From Synechococcus sp. JA-2-3B'a(2-13) (lineage in GTDB: Bacteria > Cyanobacteriota > Cyanobacteriia > Thermostichales > Thermostichaceae): DNA of 64,000 nt. Shown here in pieces: positions 28,966-37,804 of the stretch. Every line of letters starts with the position of its first letter. Position 1 is the first letter of the stretch. The DNA is taken from NCBI RefSeq assembly GCF_000013225.1, contig NC_007776.1, positions 329,277 through 393,276 of the forward strand. The letters are read 5' to 3'. The notes beneath the pieces were generated by a model. The model was not told the origin of the DNA. It searched no databases and worked only from the letters and a program-made list of their open reading frames with translations. A program made the translations under genes and the position numbers.

Positions 28966-29193
28966 AGTAAACTACCCGACCCTGACCTTCGCAGTACAGG
29001 GCGGGCTTTCGGTAGCCCTGCAGTTGGCAAGCCAACCACGAGCCTCTGGGGTGGTTTACAGCACCCCCAATCGACCGTTACCAGTGCCTTAAACAACCGT
29101 TTCTGGTGTCCGCAGTACAATTATAACCATGGAGGCGGACTTTCCTCTCGACACCGACCCTACGGGTACAGTGCGGGGCTCCTGCGATTTCTA
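28966..29193 (-). mobile_element. 228-bp internally deleted copy of the TnpB element
   Basis: The first ~105 bases match the right end and tnpB 3' region of the 16449-17721 element. The last ~55 bases match its left end, including CCCTACGGGTACAGTGCGGG and GATTTCTA. Most of tnpB is missing and replaced by about 70 bases that do not match. It sits 3' of the same TCAGC motif (complement at 29194-29198). The omega-RNA region and both terminal hairpins are kept, so it is a miniature, non-autonomous derivative. Confidence 0.9.
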
Positions 29194-29467
29194 GCTGATC
29201 CAAGAGCCCATCCCGATGGAGCAAACCGAGCGCTGGATGGCCGATTATCTAGCCCAGGCCAGCGAAACCGAGCGCATGCAACTTTTGGGAGCAATCGGCA
29301 ACCTGATGATGGCCGACAACACGGTCTCTCCAGAAGAGCACACCCTCTTGGATGACTACTACACCCTCATGGCAGGGATCCCGGCTCGTCCAGAAGCTGC
29401 ACCTAACCTGGTGAAGGGCGTTGGGCAATTTTTCCGGCGCGTGGCCAAGGCTGTGGGGGGCAGGTGA
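29194..29467 (+). pseudogene. TerB-like gene, 3' part
   Basis: Continues the severed TerB-like gene: two leftover bases from the 5' part plus GCTGATCC restore the residues ELIQEPIP, then MEQTERWMADYLAQASETER, LMMADNTVSPEEHTLLDDYY and a basic tail GQFFRRVAKAVGG. An in-frame ATG at 29216 could give a separate 83-residue product, and this part keeps one full helical repeat with its acidic MADNTVSPEE loop. Whether it is translated is unknown. Confidence 0.88.
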
Positions 29468-29490
29468 GCGGGAAATCTGCGCTCTGGGCT

Positions 29491-30780
29491 TCAAGGATCC
29501 ATGCTTTTGGAGAGCTCCTTCCCTTGCTGCTCCGCACCGCTGGCGCAAGAGTGTATCAGTCTGTACAGTTGTTCCCCAATGGTCTGGATCCCACTGACAA
29601 TGCGCTCCTCGGGTTGATAGCTGAAGGCCAGGCGCAGAGCATGGTCTCCTTGGCCGTCGGCAAAGCAGTGGGTGCCCGGCAGGAAGGTGACCCCCAGGGC
29701 ACGGGTAGCCTGCAACAAGGTGCTGGCGCTTAGGAAAGGGGGTAGCTCACACCAAACGAAAAATCCACCCCCAGGGGCCTCCACCTTGACTTCGGGCGGA
29801 AAATATTGAGCGATGGCCTCCAGCATCACCTGGCACTTTTCTCGGTAGCGACGGGTGAGGAGTTGAATGTGGCTTTGCAGACGGCCCTCCCCGCAATAGC
29901 GGGCCACCACCCGGCCCAGAAAGGGCCCCAGGGATCCCTCGCTGCGAAACATCTCCAAGCGGCGGATGATCTCAGGGTGACCACAGGCCCAGCCCACCCG
30001 TACTCCCGGCACCACAATCTTGGAGAAGGTGCCCACGTGCAGAACCCAGCCTTCCCGATCCAGCGCAGCCAAACTGGGCAAGGGATCCCCGGCAAAGCGC
30101 AGGTCGTAGTAGGCCTCGTCCTCCACCACCACCACACCGTACTCAGCTGCCAACTGCACCAATTTCTGCCGCCGTGGCCCAGAGAGGGTGCAGCCTTTGG
30201 GGTTTTGGAAGGTGGGAATGGTATAGACAAATCGGGGGCGGATCCCTTGGCGAGCCAGATCGCGCAGCACCTCTTCCAGGCGATCCACCACCATGCCTTC
30301 CCCATCTACCGGAATCGAGATCAGACGCGCTCCTGCCGCCGCAAAACGGCTGACAGCCCCCATGAAGGTGGGCCCTTCCACAATGACTACATCCCCCGGC
30401 TCCACGAAGACCTGAGGCAACAGGCCGAGGATCTGCCCAGAGCCATAGCCGATCAGTAGGTTTTCCGGCTGGGCCTCTACCCCTCTATCCCGCATCAACT
30501 GCAGCACCACGTCGATCAGCCCGGCAAACGTGCCGCCGTAATTGAGGGCATTGTCCCCATCCTCTGCCAACACCTCCGCCGTGGCCCGCGCCAAGTCGGC
30601 CTTGGGAAACAGGCGCGGATCCGCCAGCCCAAAGGTAAAACTGGTAACCACTGGCACCGCCCCTGGGATCTCCGCCCCGAAAGGAGAAGGGATCACAGCC
30701 TGAGCCCGTTGGGCAAAAAGGGTTTGCAACAAGGGCCGCGAAGTGCTACGCGGTGCCGATGCGGACGAGGTCTGGGTCAT
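29491..30780 (-). CDS. PLP-dependent class I/II aminotransferase
   Basis: About 429 residues from the ATG at 30780 (MTQTSSASAPRSTSRPLLQT). Fold-type I features: YTIPTFQNPKGCTLSGPRR, VVVVEDEAYYDLRFAGDPLP and the PLP-lysine segment HVGTFSKIVVPGVRVGWACG. The C-terminal domain has APGGGFFVWCELPPF. It resembles the 2-aminoadipate/MocR-like aminotransferases (LysN type) rather than AspC. The extreme C-terminus (SCASGAEQQG) is encoded by an inverted copy of the dispersed GC-rich repeat. The amino acid substrate is unknown. Confidence 0.92.
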   Translation of the reverse strand: MTQTSSASAPRSTSRPLLQTLFAQRAQAVIPSPFGAEIPGAVPVVTSFTFGLADPRLFPKADLARATAEVLAEDGDNALNYGGTFAGLIDVVLQLMRDRGVEAQPENLLIGYGSGQILGLLPQVFVEPGDVVIVEGPTFMGAVSRFAAAGARLISIPVDGEGMVVDRLEEVLRDLARQGIRPRFVYTIPTFQNPKGCTLSGPRRQKLVQLAAEYGVVVVEDEAYYDLRFAGDPLPSLAALDREGWVLHVGTFSKIVVPGVRVGWACGHPEIIRRLEMFRSEGSLGPFLGRVVARYCGEGRLQSHIQLLTRRYREKCQVMLEAIAQYFPPEVKVEAPGGGFFVWCELPPFLSASTLLQATRALGVTFLPGTHCFADGQGDHALRLAFSYQPEERIVSGIQTIGEQLYRLIHSCASGAEQQGKELSKSMDP

Positions 30781-30802
30781 GGCAAGCAAGAGAAAGAATA
30801 CC

Positions 30803-31924
30803 TTAGGCCAATGCCTGCCACGATAACAAGAAAGAACTGCCCAGGAGTAGGGATCCCAAAACCCGCCGCCAGCTCCGGTAGGGGATCTCAGCCAAGACGC
30901 CGCCGGCGCTCAGGCATAGGAAGGGGAGCACCACCAAACCCCAGCGAGCACTTTGCTGCAGGGTGTTCACTTGGGGATCCCAAAACACTGCTGCCAGCAC
31001 TCCCACCCAGAGGACATGGCCCAAGCCGGCCAAGCTGAGCAGGGCTTGTTGCCGTTCCGCCCAAGGCCAGCCCAGCCGCACCAAGCTCAACCCCAAGGGC
31101 AGCATCAAAGTAGCCAAAACGGCCAAGCCACCTTGGGAGCTGAGAGGATGGGGAATCACCTCAGCAGAGGTAGCCGGCAAATTAAACCGTCCCAGCCAGG
31201 AAAGCCCCATCACCAGCAGCAGCAAAAGCAGTCCTGATATTCCGAGCCGCTGACGCGAACGCAACGGTTGCCGTGGCCACTGCTGGCTCGTCCACAGCCC
31301 CGCCCAGAGCAGAGCCAAGGGCCAAACCTTATAAGACAGGGCACAAGCTAAGGCCAGACCCCACCAGCGCAAGGTGGATCCCGGCCCAACACCACAACTG
31401 CAAAGCAAAACCAGGCTGCCCAAAATCTCGCTGCCTGGCTCCAACCCTTGGGTCAACACCCAGGGGCTGAGTCCCCATAGACCGGCACTCCAGAAGTTGC
31501 CCCAGCTCCAGCACAACAGCAGAATGGCCAAGCAGGCCATAGCTGAGAAGATGTGCAGGATCCCTTCAGCCGAGATCCCGGTTCCCTGAGCCAACCAGGG
31601 CAGTAGCCCGTCTGCAAAAGTGCTCCGCACCACTGACGCGAACGAGTGGTAGAGAGGCAGTTCCGGTTGGACAAAAGTCAGGGATCCCTCAGAACTGCTC
31701 ACCGGCAAAACGCGCCACCACTGCAGAGGAGCCGGTTGCCCCCAAGAGCGGAGTCGCTGCCCCAAAAGAAGGCCCATCCCTCCCCATAGCAGCCAGTGGC
31801 CCATGAAACCAAAACCAACCAAACGCCGACGGCGATGGTTGTCCCTGTTGGACGACCCCAGGTGGGGAAATGAGCCGCGGGGCAGCCGCCTGCCCGGGCG
31901 GGGTGTGGCGGGGGGAAACTTCAT
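30803..31924 (-). CDS. Polytopic membrane protein, unknown
   Basis: A 373-residue very hydrophobic protein with about eight to ten membrane segments (for example FSAMACLAILLLCWSWGNFW and LGISGLLLLLLVMGLSWLG). The pattern is reminiscent of GT-C glycosyltransferase-type membrane proteins, but no catalytic motif is clear. The first 40 residues are Pro/Arg-rich, so translation may begin at MGHWLLWGGMGLLL. A dispersed GC-rich repeat (31621-31644) is read in frame as SFASVVRSTF. It is 22 bases downstream of the aminotransferase start on the same strand direction and may be separately transcribed. Confidence 0.7.
   Translation of the reverse strand: MKFPPATPRPGRRLPRGSFPHLGSSNRDNHRRRRLVGFGFMGHWLLWGGMGLLLGQRLRSWGQPAPLQWWRVLPVSSSEGSLTFVQPELPLYHSFASVVRSTFADGLLPWLAQGTGISAEGILHIFSAMACLAILLLCWSWGNFWSAGLWGLSPWVLTQGLEPGSEILGSLVLLCSCGVGPGSTLRWWGLALACALSYKVWPLALLWAGLWTSQQWPRQPLRSRQRLGISGLLLLLLVMGLSWLGRFNLPATSAEVIPHPLSSQGGLAVLATLMLPLGLSLVRLGWPWAERQQALLSLAGLGHVLWVGVLAAVFWDPQVNTLQQSARWGLVVLPFLCLSAGGVLAEIPYRSWRRVLGSLLLGSSFLLSWQALA
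31621..31644 (-). repeat. Short dispersed GC-rich repeat inside membrane-protein gene
   Basis: On the plus strand TGCTCCGCACCACTGACGCG then AACG; on the coding strand it is the GCGTCAGTGGTGCGGAGCA form. It falls in the loop after a membrane segment. Confidence 0.75.
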
Positions 31925-32080
31925 GGGTACACCCTAGCCTGTTCGCATGAGCAGTGCAGAGCACTATCCCTACACGGGGTGGGCCCTCGACCGGCAGCAG
32001 AACATCCGACGCCCTCTACTCTTGGCCGGTTGGGGAGAAAAAGTGCCCCTTCGTTACTTCCAAAAGAGAATCTCCCCGCG

Positions 32081-32141
32081 TGACATACTCCCGCACTCAT
32101 GCTGACGCAAAGCGCTCCGCGCCGCTAGAGAGAAGGTCTAG
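32081..32141 (+). repeat. Insertion-element end remnant, copy 1
   Basis: TGACATACTCCCGCACTCAT, followed by GCTGACGCA and a diverged GC-rich part ending GGTCTAG. The same ~60-base arrangement occurs at 63779-63835. The layout resembles the ends of IS200/IS605-like elements, but no transposase is present here. Confidence 0.7.
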
Positions 32142-32799
32142 TCAACTCTAGATCGCCCGTCAAGGGGCAACCCGACTGTTGCCAGCGGCGGATGGCCTGG
32201 GCAGTGAGTCCATTCGTGACATCGCGAATGGGGATCCCCGATCCGGTTACCTGCAGACGCACCAACCGCCAGGGATCCCCAGGGTTAGCCCGCAGGACAT
32301 AAGCCTCGTAGGCCAGTTGCAGAGTTTCGCTACGCCGACCGGCCAAGGGGTTGGCGCTGCTTTCCGCAGGGGTTGCCAAGACCAAGCGGCGCTCCAACGT
32401 GGTGAAATACAGCCGAAAAGCTTCTGGAGAAGCAGTTGCGGTGTCCGGCAAAACCGGAGCCAGCTCCTGTTGGCGTAAGCGGGCCGGAGACCCTGGAGAG
32501 AGCATTTCAACCTCCGGCTTCCCCACCAGCACAACCTGAAACTCAGAGCGGGAGCGGCTCAAGGCCAGATTGAGAAACAAAGGCAACTGCTCCGTTAGAG
32601 CCTCAGCCCAAACCTGAGGAGCAGCCAGGCAAGTTTCCCCTCTTGCCGGAACGAAATGCTCCGCACCCCTAACGCGCCCAGGAGTGCTGACCAGGCCCAA
32701 AACCACCGACAAACCGACTCCTAGCCAACGCCTCCTGCCGGATCCAGCCGGCCTTTTTTCAGGGATCCACCGGACAAGCCTATGGTATCGTTGCATCAC
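32125..32799 (-). CDS. Hypothetical protein with signal/anchor
   Basis: A 224-residue protein. The basic N-terminus RPAGSGRRRWLGVGLSVVLG, then LVSTPGRVRGA, looks like a signal peptide, so it is probably secreted or periplasmic. The mature part has two cysteines (GETCLAAPQV and QQSGCPLTG) that could form a disulfide. The conserved-looking block AYEAYVLRANPGDPWRLVRL and the C-terminal AIRRWQQSGCPLTGDLELTR suggest a domain seen in cyanobacterial secreted proteins, but I do not recognise it. It is 44 bases downstream of the pyrF stop on the same strand. Confidence 0.7.
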   Translation of the reverse strand: MMQRYHRLVRWIPEKRPAGSGRRRWLGVGLSVVLGLVSTPGRVRGAEHFVPARGETCLAAPQVWAEALTEQLPLFLNLALSRSRSEFQVVLVGKPEVEMLSPGSPARLRQQELAPVLPDTATASPEAFRLYFTTLERRLVLATPAESSANPLAGRRSETLQLAYEAYVLRANPGDPWRLVRLQVTGSGIPIRDVTNGLTAQAIRRWQQSGCPLTGDLELTRPSL

Positions 32800-32843
32800 A
32801 GAACCACCAGGACAACATCAGGCCAAACCATCTCCCCACCCTC

Positions 32844-33551
32844 TCAGCTAGCAGCATCCCACAAGGCTTGGAAGCGCCGCAAGGCGGCCACGGGATCGGG
32901 AGAAGCGGTGATGGGGCGGCCCACCACCAGATAATCGGCTCCTGCCCGCAGAGCTTCGTCGGGCGTGCAGATGCGCTGTTGATCCTCGTCTCCATCCCCC
33001 GCCTTGGCTTGGCCCAGACGGATCCCGGGAGTAACCAGCAAAACCTCCGGCCCCAAAGCTTGGCGCAACCGCGAGACCTCCTGAGGAGAGCAAACCAGTC
33101 CAGTAAAGCCTTGAGCTTGAGCCAGCCGGGCCAAATGCAACACATAGTCGGCGGGATCCATCTCGATGCCCAGTTCCTGTCGCACCTGCGGGGGGCTGAT
33201 GCTGGTTAAGAGGGTAACCGCCAACAGCCGACAAGAACTGCCCTGGGCGGCTGCCACGGCTGAGCGCAACATAGCACTGCCACCGGCGGCATGGACGGTG
33301 AGCAGATCCACTCCATAGCCGACGGCCACCTCCGTAGCCCTCCCCACCGTGTGGGGAATGTCGTGCAGCTTCAAATCCAGGAAAATGCGCTTGCCCCTTT
33401 CCTTGAGAGCCTGCAGGATGGAAGAACCCGCAGCAGTGAACAACTCCAGACCCACCTTCCACCACAGCACCTGCGGCAAGGAGTCCACCCACTCCAAAGC
33501 CTGCTCTTGAGAAGGAGTATCCAGCGCAACAATCAGGCGGTCACCCTTCAT
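32844..33551 (-). CDS. pyrF: Orotidine 5'-phosphate decarboxylase
   Basis: A 235-residue TIM-barrel enzyme making UMP in the last step of pyrimidine synthesis. It starts [20 protein letters not shown]. The catalytic Asp-Lys-Asp set is in [20 protein letters not shown], and the phosphate-binding end is [20 protein letters not shown]. The start codon overlaps the end of the DUF6464 gene (ATGA, 33548-33551), showing translational coupling. Confidence 0.97.
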
Positions 33552-33976
33552 CGGGGCTCATTCCGAGGCTCGTAGTGGGGACAGCCCTCACAGGGGCCGC
33601 AGGGGTTGACGGCGCAGCGCAACTCTGGAGAATGGGCATTGTAGCGGCAGGTGGGATCCCCGATGTATTCTGGCGGCGAAGCCACGTAAGTGTAAACAAC
33701 CACACCCCCAAATCCTATCGGGCTGACGAAGAAACGACTGGTGGTGAAAGATTCGCCAGAAGGGTTGAGGGTTTCCTCAAAGGGTTCTGGCTCAGGCTCC
33801 AGCTCCACTTCCTCCTCCAGATTCCAGAGGGCTTCCCACTGCCTAAGGGTTTCCTGTAAAGGCACAGCCAAGTGCTCTGCCAGCTCCATCAGGGCAGTCT
33901 CCAAAGAGGCCAAACTTTCTTCGGCCACTTGGGCAAAGGCTGCAACCCATTCCTCCAAAAGTTTCTCAAAATCCAT
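33548..33976 (-). CDS. DUF6464 cysteine-rich protein
   Basis: About 142 residues from the ATG at 33976 ([20 protein letters not shown]); the open frame extends farther upstream without family support. The N-terminal part (about 1-75) is a highly acidic helix ([16 protein letters not shown]). The C-terminal part carries the cysteine pattern [32 protein letters not shown], typical of the cyanobacterial DUF6464 family. The five conserved cysteines suggest a metal or Fe-S site, which is unproven. It is coupled to pyrF. Confidence 0.85.
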
Positions 33977-34029
33977 GCAGCAGCGACCTAGAGGCTCCTT
34001 CTTCACCTTACCGCCAGCCTGGGCAACCT

Positions 34030-34371
34030 TTAACTTCCTCCCCGGCAAACGGCATCCACTAGAGCTTGATTCACCAATGGAAACAGCTCCGCCAGTTCTT
34101 CTGTGGAGAGGTTTCCGGTGCAGACATTGGCGCGAATATGCCACTCTGCCCACATTTGCGCCGAAGGAGCAGCAGGATCCCGGCCCTCCTCAGAACCTGA
34201 ACCGCCCACAGGTACCCGAGGGAGGCTGCGTCCCGACCCAAGGTTCAGTTGCAGTACGCTGTCACGGTTGATGCCAGTCAGCGAGGTTTGAGCGTTAGCC
34301 TCCTCAAGGAAAGCGAGAGAGAAAGCCAAAGCCATCCCAGCTAATCCCCAGAAAACAGCGCGGTAAACCAT
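34030..34371 (-). CDS. Hypothetical small secreted protein
   Basis: The likely start is the ATG at 34371, giving a signal peptide (MVYRAVFWGLAGMALAFSLA, then FLEEANAQ). The open frame begins 17 codons upstream in DNA belonging to repeat copy B. The mature part of about 85 residues has the acidic C-terminus STEELAELFPLVNQALVDAV and two cysteines (VCTGN, VCRGG). No family is recognised. Copy B begins 20 bases upstream, so it may supply this gene's promoter. Confidence 0.65.
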   Translation of the reverse strand: MVYRAVFWGLAGMALAFSLAFLEEANAQTSLTGINRDSVLQLNLGSGRSLPRVPVGGSGSEEGRDPAAPSAQMWAEWHIRANVCTGNLSTEELAELFPLVNQALVDAVCRGGS

Positions 34372-34391
34372 GGGATCTCCAGTAGTTAGAT

Positions 34392-34674
34392 AGAGCATGA
34401 CTCTAGTCAATAATAAGCTCAACTATACTGAAAATAATGTATAATATGTTCAGTACGGATTACTACCAGTTGATCTTTCTGTTTACTTTCGAGTCTGCCA
34501 ACATGGTAGCCAAAGCAAAGCAGAAAATTGGTAGTAAGATGACACGGAAACTGCGCTTTGGGTGTTCTACTCAAAGCTTTGCGGGATACCGCCATTCTGT
34601 TTGGAAACAAACAGAATGCTATCGCTGCATAGTTGAACGGTGATGTTCAGCAGTGTTCAGCGTAAATGTATCAG
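34392..34674 (-). repeat. 283-bp structured repeat, copy B
   Basis: The inverted, nearly identical partner of copy A (22049-22331); only a handful of bases differ, for example a C-T change in the first hairpin loop and two in the middle. It lies after pgeF (stop at 34741) on the same strand, with 66 bases between. The copies face each other about 12 kb apart. Confidence 0.9.
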
Positions 34675-34740
34675 CCCTGTCTTGAGCGCAATTATAGCCA
34701 CTACTTCCCGTTCCTCCGGGCAGAACTGGGTCAAGTCTGC

Positions 34741-35541
34741 CTACGACCGCAGGCCGATTCCCGACCACTGCACGCAATGACGGCCCTGCTCATCCTTCAG
34801 GGATCCATCGCGGCGGTAGGAAAAGAAATCTTGGGGTTGGCTGAGGGTGCAATGGGGGCTGACGGCAATGTGTTCAGGGGGGATCCCTTTGGCTTGGGCT
34901 TGGGCACCGTTGACCCAGCGCAGATCCAGGCGAACCTTGCCAGGCAGAGGATCGGGCAACAGGGCGGCGCGGGCATCCAGCCCCGGGGGTAAACTGTTCA
35001 GCACCAGCTCCGCCACCGCTTCTGACACCTGATAGACCGACCCCGAAATGGAAGGCCCGATGGCCACGCGGATCCCAGCAGCAGGGATCCCCGCCTGTAA
35101 AAACTCCTGCAGCACCTTGGACAAGATCCCCGCAGCAGTGCCTCTCCACCCGGCGTGAATGGCCGCCACCCATTCTCGACTGGCCACCAAAATCGGCACA
35201 CAGTCAGCGGTGCAGACCCAGGCAGAATCTCCTTGGCGGCGGGCAATGACCGCATCTGCCTGAGAACGGGTAGAGATCTCTTGACCAACAGAGCAGTCCT
35301 GCTCTCGTTTGTGTCCAAAGGTTTCGGTGATCCCATCTGCCCAAACCCAGTTGCAGCCATGCACCTGATGGCCCCACGCGGCCTGTTCAGGGGGCAGTTG
35401 CAGCCGGGCGGCCAACTGAGACGGGGGATGGGGATGACCTTGGCGAGAGCCAAAAGCGTGAGGCCACTCCGCCAAAAGCTGACACTCCAGCCAGCGCCAT
35501 CTCTCTGCCTGCTGCCAAACCCACAAGGCGGAGCCACTCAT
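34741..35541 (-). CDS. pgeF: Purine nucleoside phosphorylase / laccase-like YfiH family protein (PgeF)
   Basis: A 266-residue YfiH/PgeF (multicopper-polyphenol-oxidase-like) protein. Metal-binding motifs are QADAVIARRQGDSAWVCTAD, then CVP, and AAIHAGWRGTAAGILSKVLQ, with a conserved His in HQVHGCNW. Family members have been described both as enzymes of purine nucleosides and as factors that correct peptidoglycan composition. Either fits. The product starts MSGSALWVWQQAERWRW. It overlaps the DUF3119 gene by 4 bases, so the two are coupled. Confidence 0.92.
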   Translation of the reverse strand: MSGSALWVWQQAERWRWLECQLLAEWPHAFGSRQGHPHPPSQLAARLQLPPEQAAWGHQVHGCNWVWADGITETFGHKREQDCSVGQEISTRSQADAVIARRQGDSAWVCTADCVPILVASREWVAAIHAGWRGTAAGILSKVLQEFLQAGIPAAGIRVAIGPSISGSVYQVSEAVAELVLNSLPPGLDARAALLPDPLPGKVRLDLRWVNGAQAQAKGIPPEHIAVSPHCTLSQPQDFFSYRRDGSLKDEQGRHCVQWSGIGLRS

Positions 35542-35969
35542 CGGCGGGAGCTACCCGGACCAGCAATCGGCGGGGATCCTTGAGACCGATGTTGGGCGTG
35601 GAGATGACCCACCCGCTCTTCCAAACACATCTTTAGCTCGGCAGGGTTAAACAGCATCGGCAAAAAATGAATGCTTTTGGTTTCTCGGAAAAAGAACAAC
35701 ACCGGCAGCGGCGGCCAGAAAATTTGCCAATCCTGCCACTCGCTGTAGGGAAACTCGCGGATGCGCTTGGAGCCGCTGTAGACCTGCAGCGCCGTCCTGG
35801 TAAAGGCCAGACCGATCAGAGAGGTCTGCACCATCAAAAACAGGCCAAACAGGCCCACCCCTAGCCCCGCCCAAAACGAAAGCCAGAACAGCGGCACCGC
35901 CAAAGCCAACACCGACAGGCTGAGGCGAAAATCCGGAGTCAATAGATGGGCAGAATTGGGCCTGATCAT
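35538..35969 (-). CDS. DUF3119 membrane protein
   Basis: A 143-residue protein with two adjacent membrane segments (LSLSVLALAVPLFWLSFWA and LGVGLFGLFLMVQTSLIGLA). A PH-like soluble part follows (RTALQVYSGSKRIREFPYSE, WQDWQIFWPPLPVLFFFRET, KSIHFLPMLFNPAELK). This is the DUF3119 family of cyanobacteria and plastids. The role is unknown. It overlaps pgeF. Confidence 0.88.
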   Translation of the reverse strand: MIRPNSAHLLTPDFRLSLSVLALAVPLFWLSFWAGLGVGLFGLFLMVQTSLIGLAFTRTALQVYSGSKRIREFPYSEWQDWQIFWPPLPVLFFFRETKSIHFLPMLFNPAELKMCLEERVGHLHAQHRSQGSPPIAGPGSSRR

Positions 35970-36361
35970 GCCCCACTCCTCCTCTCAGGGATCCCAGACC
36001 CATTCTAGGCCGCCTCGGCAACTCTTCAGAAGTCAGAGGATCTGTAGGACATAGAGGAGAGAGCCTCTTCTCGAAATCAGGGAACGAGGGGCAAACCGAA
36101 CCCGTTTTTTGAGTTATCCCGAAAAATACTTGGGATCCTGGGGAAATTGGGGTTTGCCATTGAGCTTCTTCCCACAGCTGGCCGATACAACCGCGCAGGC
36201 GGGATGGAATCCTCGCGTAGCTCTCAACTGAGGGCCTCACCGCGTGCGATGGTATACGATAAACTCCAGAGTTCCGCAAGTTTACAGATCAGAACCGGCG
36301 AGACATCCCTCGCTCACCCAAACACGGCCTGGGGAAAACCGACATAATACGGATATAACGA
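35970..36361. other. 392-base divergent intergenic region
   Basis: No gene is recognised. It separates the leftward DUF3119 gene from the rightward FHA-GGDEF gene and should hold promoters for both. TATAACG and TAATACGG-type sequences near 36345-36360, close to the FHA-GGDEF start, could be a -10 box, but no -35 box was convincing. Confidence 0.5.
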
Positions 36362-37312
36362 GTGCTTACTGCTAACCCGCACAATTCGTTGGGCCTCTCC
36401 ATGCCTCTCGACCCTCTCTCTCAGTTGCCAGAGGAGCCAACCACTCAGATCCCCTTGGAGTTTTACGAGCGCAGACCCCAGCCTGAGGCAACTGCGGCCT
36501 TTCTGACGGTGCTCAGCGGCGCCAATGTGGGCATGACGTTTCCCTTGGCGAGGGGTGGAGTTTTGGGGCGCAGCCACCGCGCGGACATTCAGCTCTTGGA
36601 TCACGCCGTCTCCCGGCAGCACTGTCGGCTGGAAAGAGAAAGTGAGGGTTATGTCCTCACCGACCTGGAGAGCCTCAACGGCACATATGTTAACGGCGAG
36701 CGCGTCAGCCGCGTTCTCCTGAAGGATGGAGATCGCATTCAAGTGGGGGCCAGCACCCTCAAGTTTGCCTACTACGACGCGGCAGAAGAAGCCTTCTTTT
36801 TGCAAATGGCCACTGCTGCCCTCTATGACCCGCTAACCGGTCTGTATAACCGACGTTTTTTCCTGAAGCAACTGGAGCTGGAGATCCCCTTTGCCCTTCG
36901 CCATCGCATTCCCCTCCACGTGCTCTATCTGGATTTGGATGGGTTTAAGCAAATCAACGACCGCTGGGGGCACTGGGCTGGGGATCAAACCTTAATCCAG
37001 GTGGCGCGGCGATTGCAAGCTCACGTTCGCCAAGACGATCTGGTGGCCCGCTTGGGGGGCGATGAGTTTGCCCTGCTGGTGCGCGGGATCCCGAACTCGC
37101 AGATCCTAGGGCTGGCAGAACGCTTGCGGCAGGCTGTCCAGACCCTGTTGGTGCAGGCGGGGACGGAGACCATCTCCCTAAGCTGCAGTGTGGGCATCGC
37201 CTCTCTGCTGGAGCTGGGAGAGGGAACTGACCCACAAAGTCTGCTGGCTGCTGCCGACAAGGCCCTCTACCAAGCCAAAGCTGAGGGGGGTAACCGAGAG
37301 ACTTTGCTGTAG
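36362..37312 (+). CDS. FHA-GGDEF diguanylate cyclase
   Basis: A 316-residue signalling enzyme. Residues about 45-140 are a forkhead-associated domain (GRSHRADIQLLDHAVSRQHC and LESLNGTYVNGERVSR) that binds phosphothreonine. Residues about 150-310 are a GGDEF domain (YDPLTGLYNRRFFLKQLE, RLGGDEFALLVRG) that makes cyclic di-GMP from GTP. The product-inhibition site R-x-x-D (HVRQDD) lies five residues before GGDEF, so feedback control is likely. The frame opens at GTG 36362; the ATG at 36401 (MPLDPLSQLPEE) is an alternative. There is no membrane segment. Confidence 0.93.
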   Translation: MLTANPHNSLGLSMPLDPLSQLPEEPTTQIPLEFYERRPQPEATAAFLTVLSGANVGMTFPLARGGVLGRSHRADIQLLDHAVSRQHCRLERESEGYVLTDLESLNGTYVNGERVSRVLLKDGDRIQVGASTLKFAYYDAAEEAFFLQMATAALYDPLTGLYNRRFFLKQLELEIPFALRHRIPLHVLYLDLDGFKQINDRWGHWAGDQTLIQVARRLQAHVRQDDLVARLGGDEFALLVRGIPNSQILGLAERLRQAVQTLLVQAGTETISLSCSVGIASLLELGEGTDPQSLLAAADKALYQAKAEGGNRETLL

Positions 37313-37333
37313 TTCAGGGCCAACTGCTGGAGT

Positions 37334-37723
37334 TTAGGATCCCTCTACCAAGCTGGCATAGGCTTCGGCACTCATGGTGTCTTCCAAGTCTTCGGGGTTG
37401 GCAATGCGCACCTTGATCAGCCAGCCATCGCCATAGGGATCGTCGGCAAGGCTTTCGGGGCTCTCCACCACCGCTGTATTCACGGCCACCACCTCTCCAG
37501 AAAGAGGGGCATAGAGATCTTCGACGGCTTTGACCGATTCCACCGAGCCAAAGCTTTCCCCTTTTTCAATCTCTGTCCCTTCTTCGGGCAAGCCCACGAA
37601 AACGATATCCCCCAGTTGATCGACGGCATAAGCCGTGATCCCAATCACCGCAATATCATCCTCAACATGGATGTACTCGTGGGTGTCCACGTAGCGCAGA
37701 TGGGATGGATACTCCAGGGCCAT
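37334..37723 (-). CDS. gcvH: Glycine cleavage system H protein
   Basis: A 129-residue lipoyl carrier protein of the glycine decarboxylase complex, needed for photorespiration in cyanobacteria. The lipoyl-lysine is Lys65 in FGSVESVKAVEDLYAPLSGE. The start LEYPSHLRYVDTHEYIHVED and the motif IVFVGLPEEGTEIEKGESFG are family-typical. The other subunits (P, T, L) are not nearby. Confidence 0.97.
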   Translation of the reverse strand: MALEYPSHLRYVDTHEYIHVEDDIAVIGITAYAVDQLGDIVFVGLPEEGTEIEKGESFGSVESVKAVEDLYAPLSGEVVAVNTAVVESPESLADDPYGDGWLIKVRIANPEDLEDTMSAEAYASLVEGS

Positions 37724-37804
37724 GCCGGTTCTCCCATAAACTCAGTGGATTATTCTAGGGTCAACCCTTGAAGATGGTAAAGAGCGGATCCCAAGCCCGG
37801 CCCG

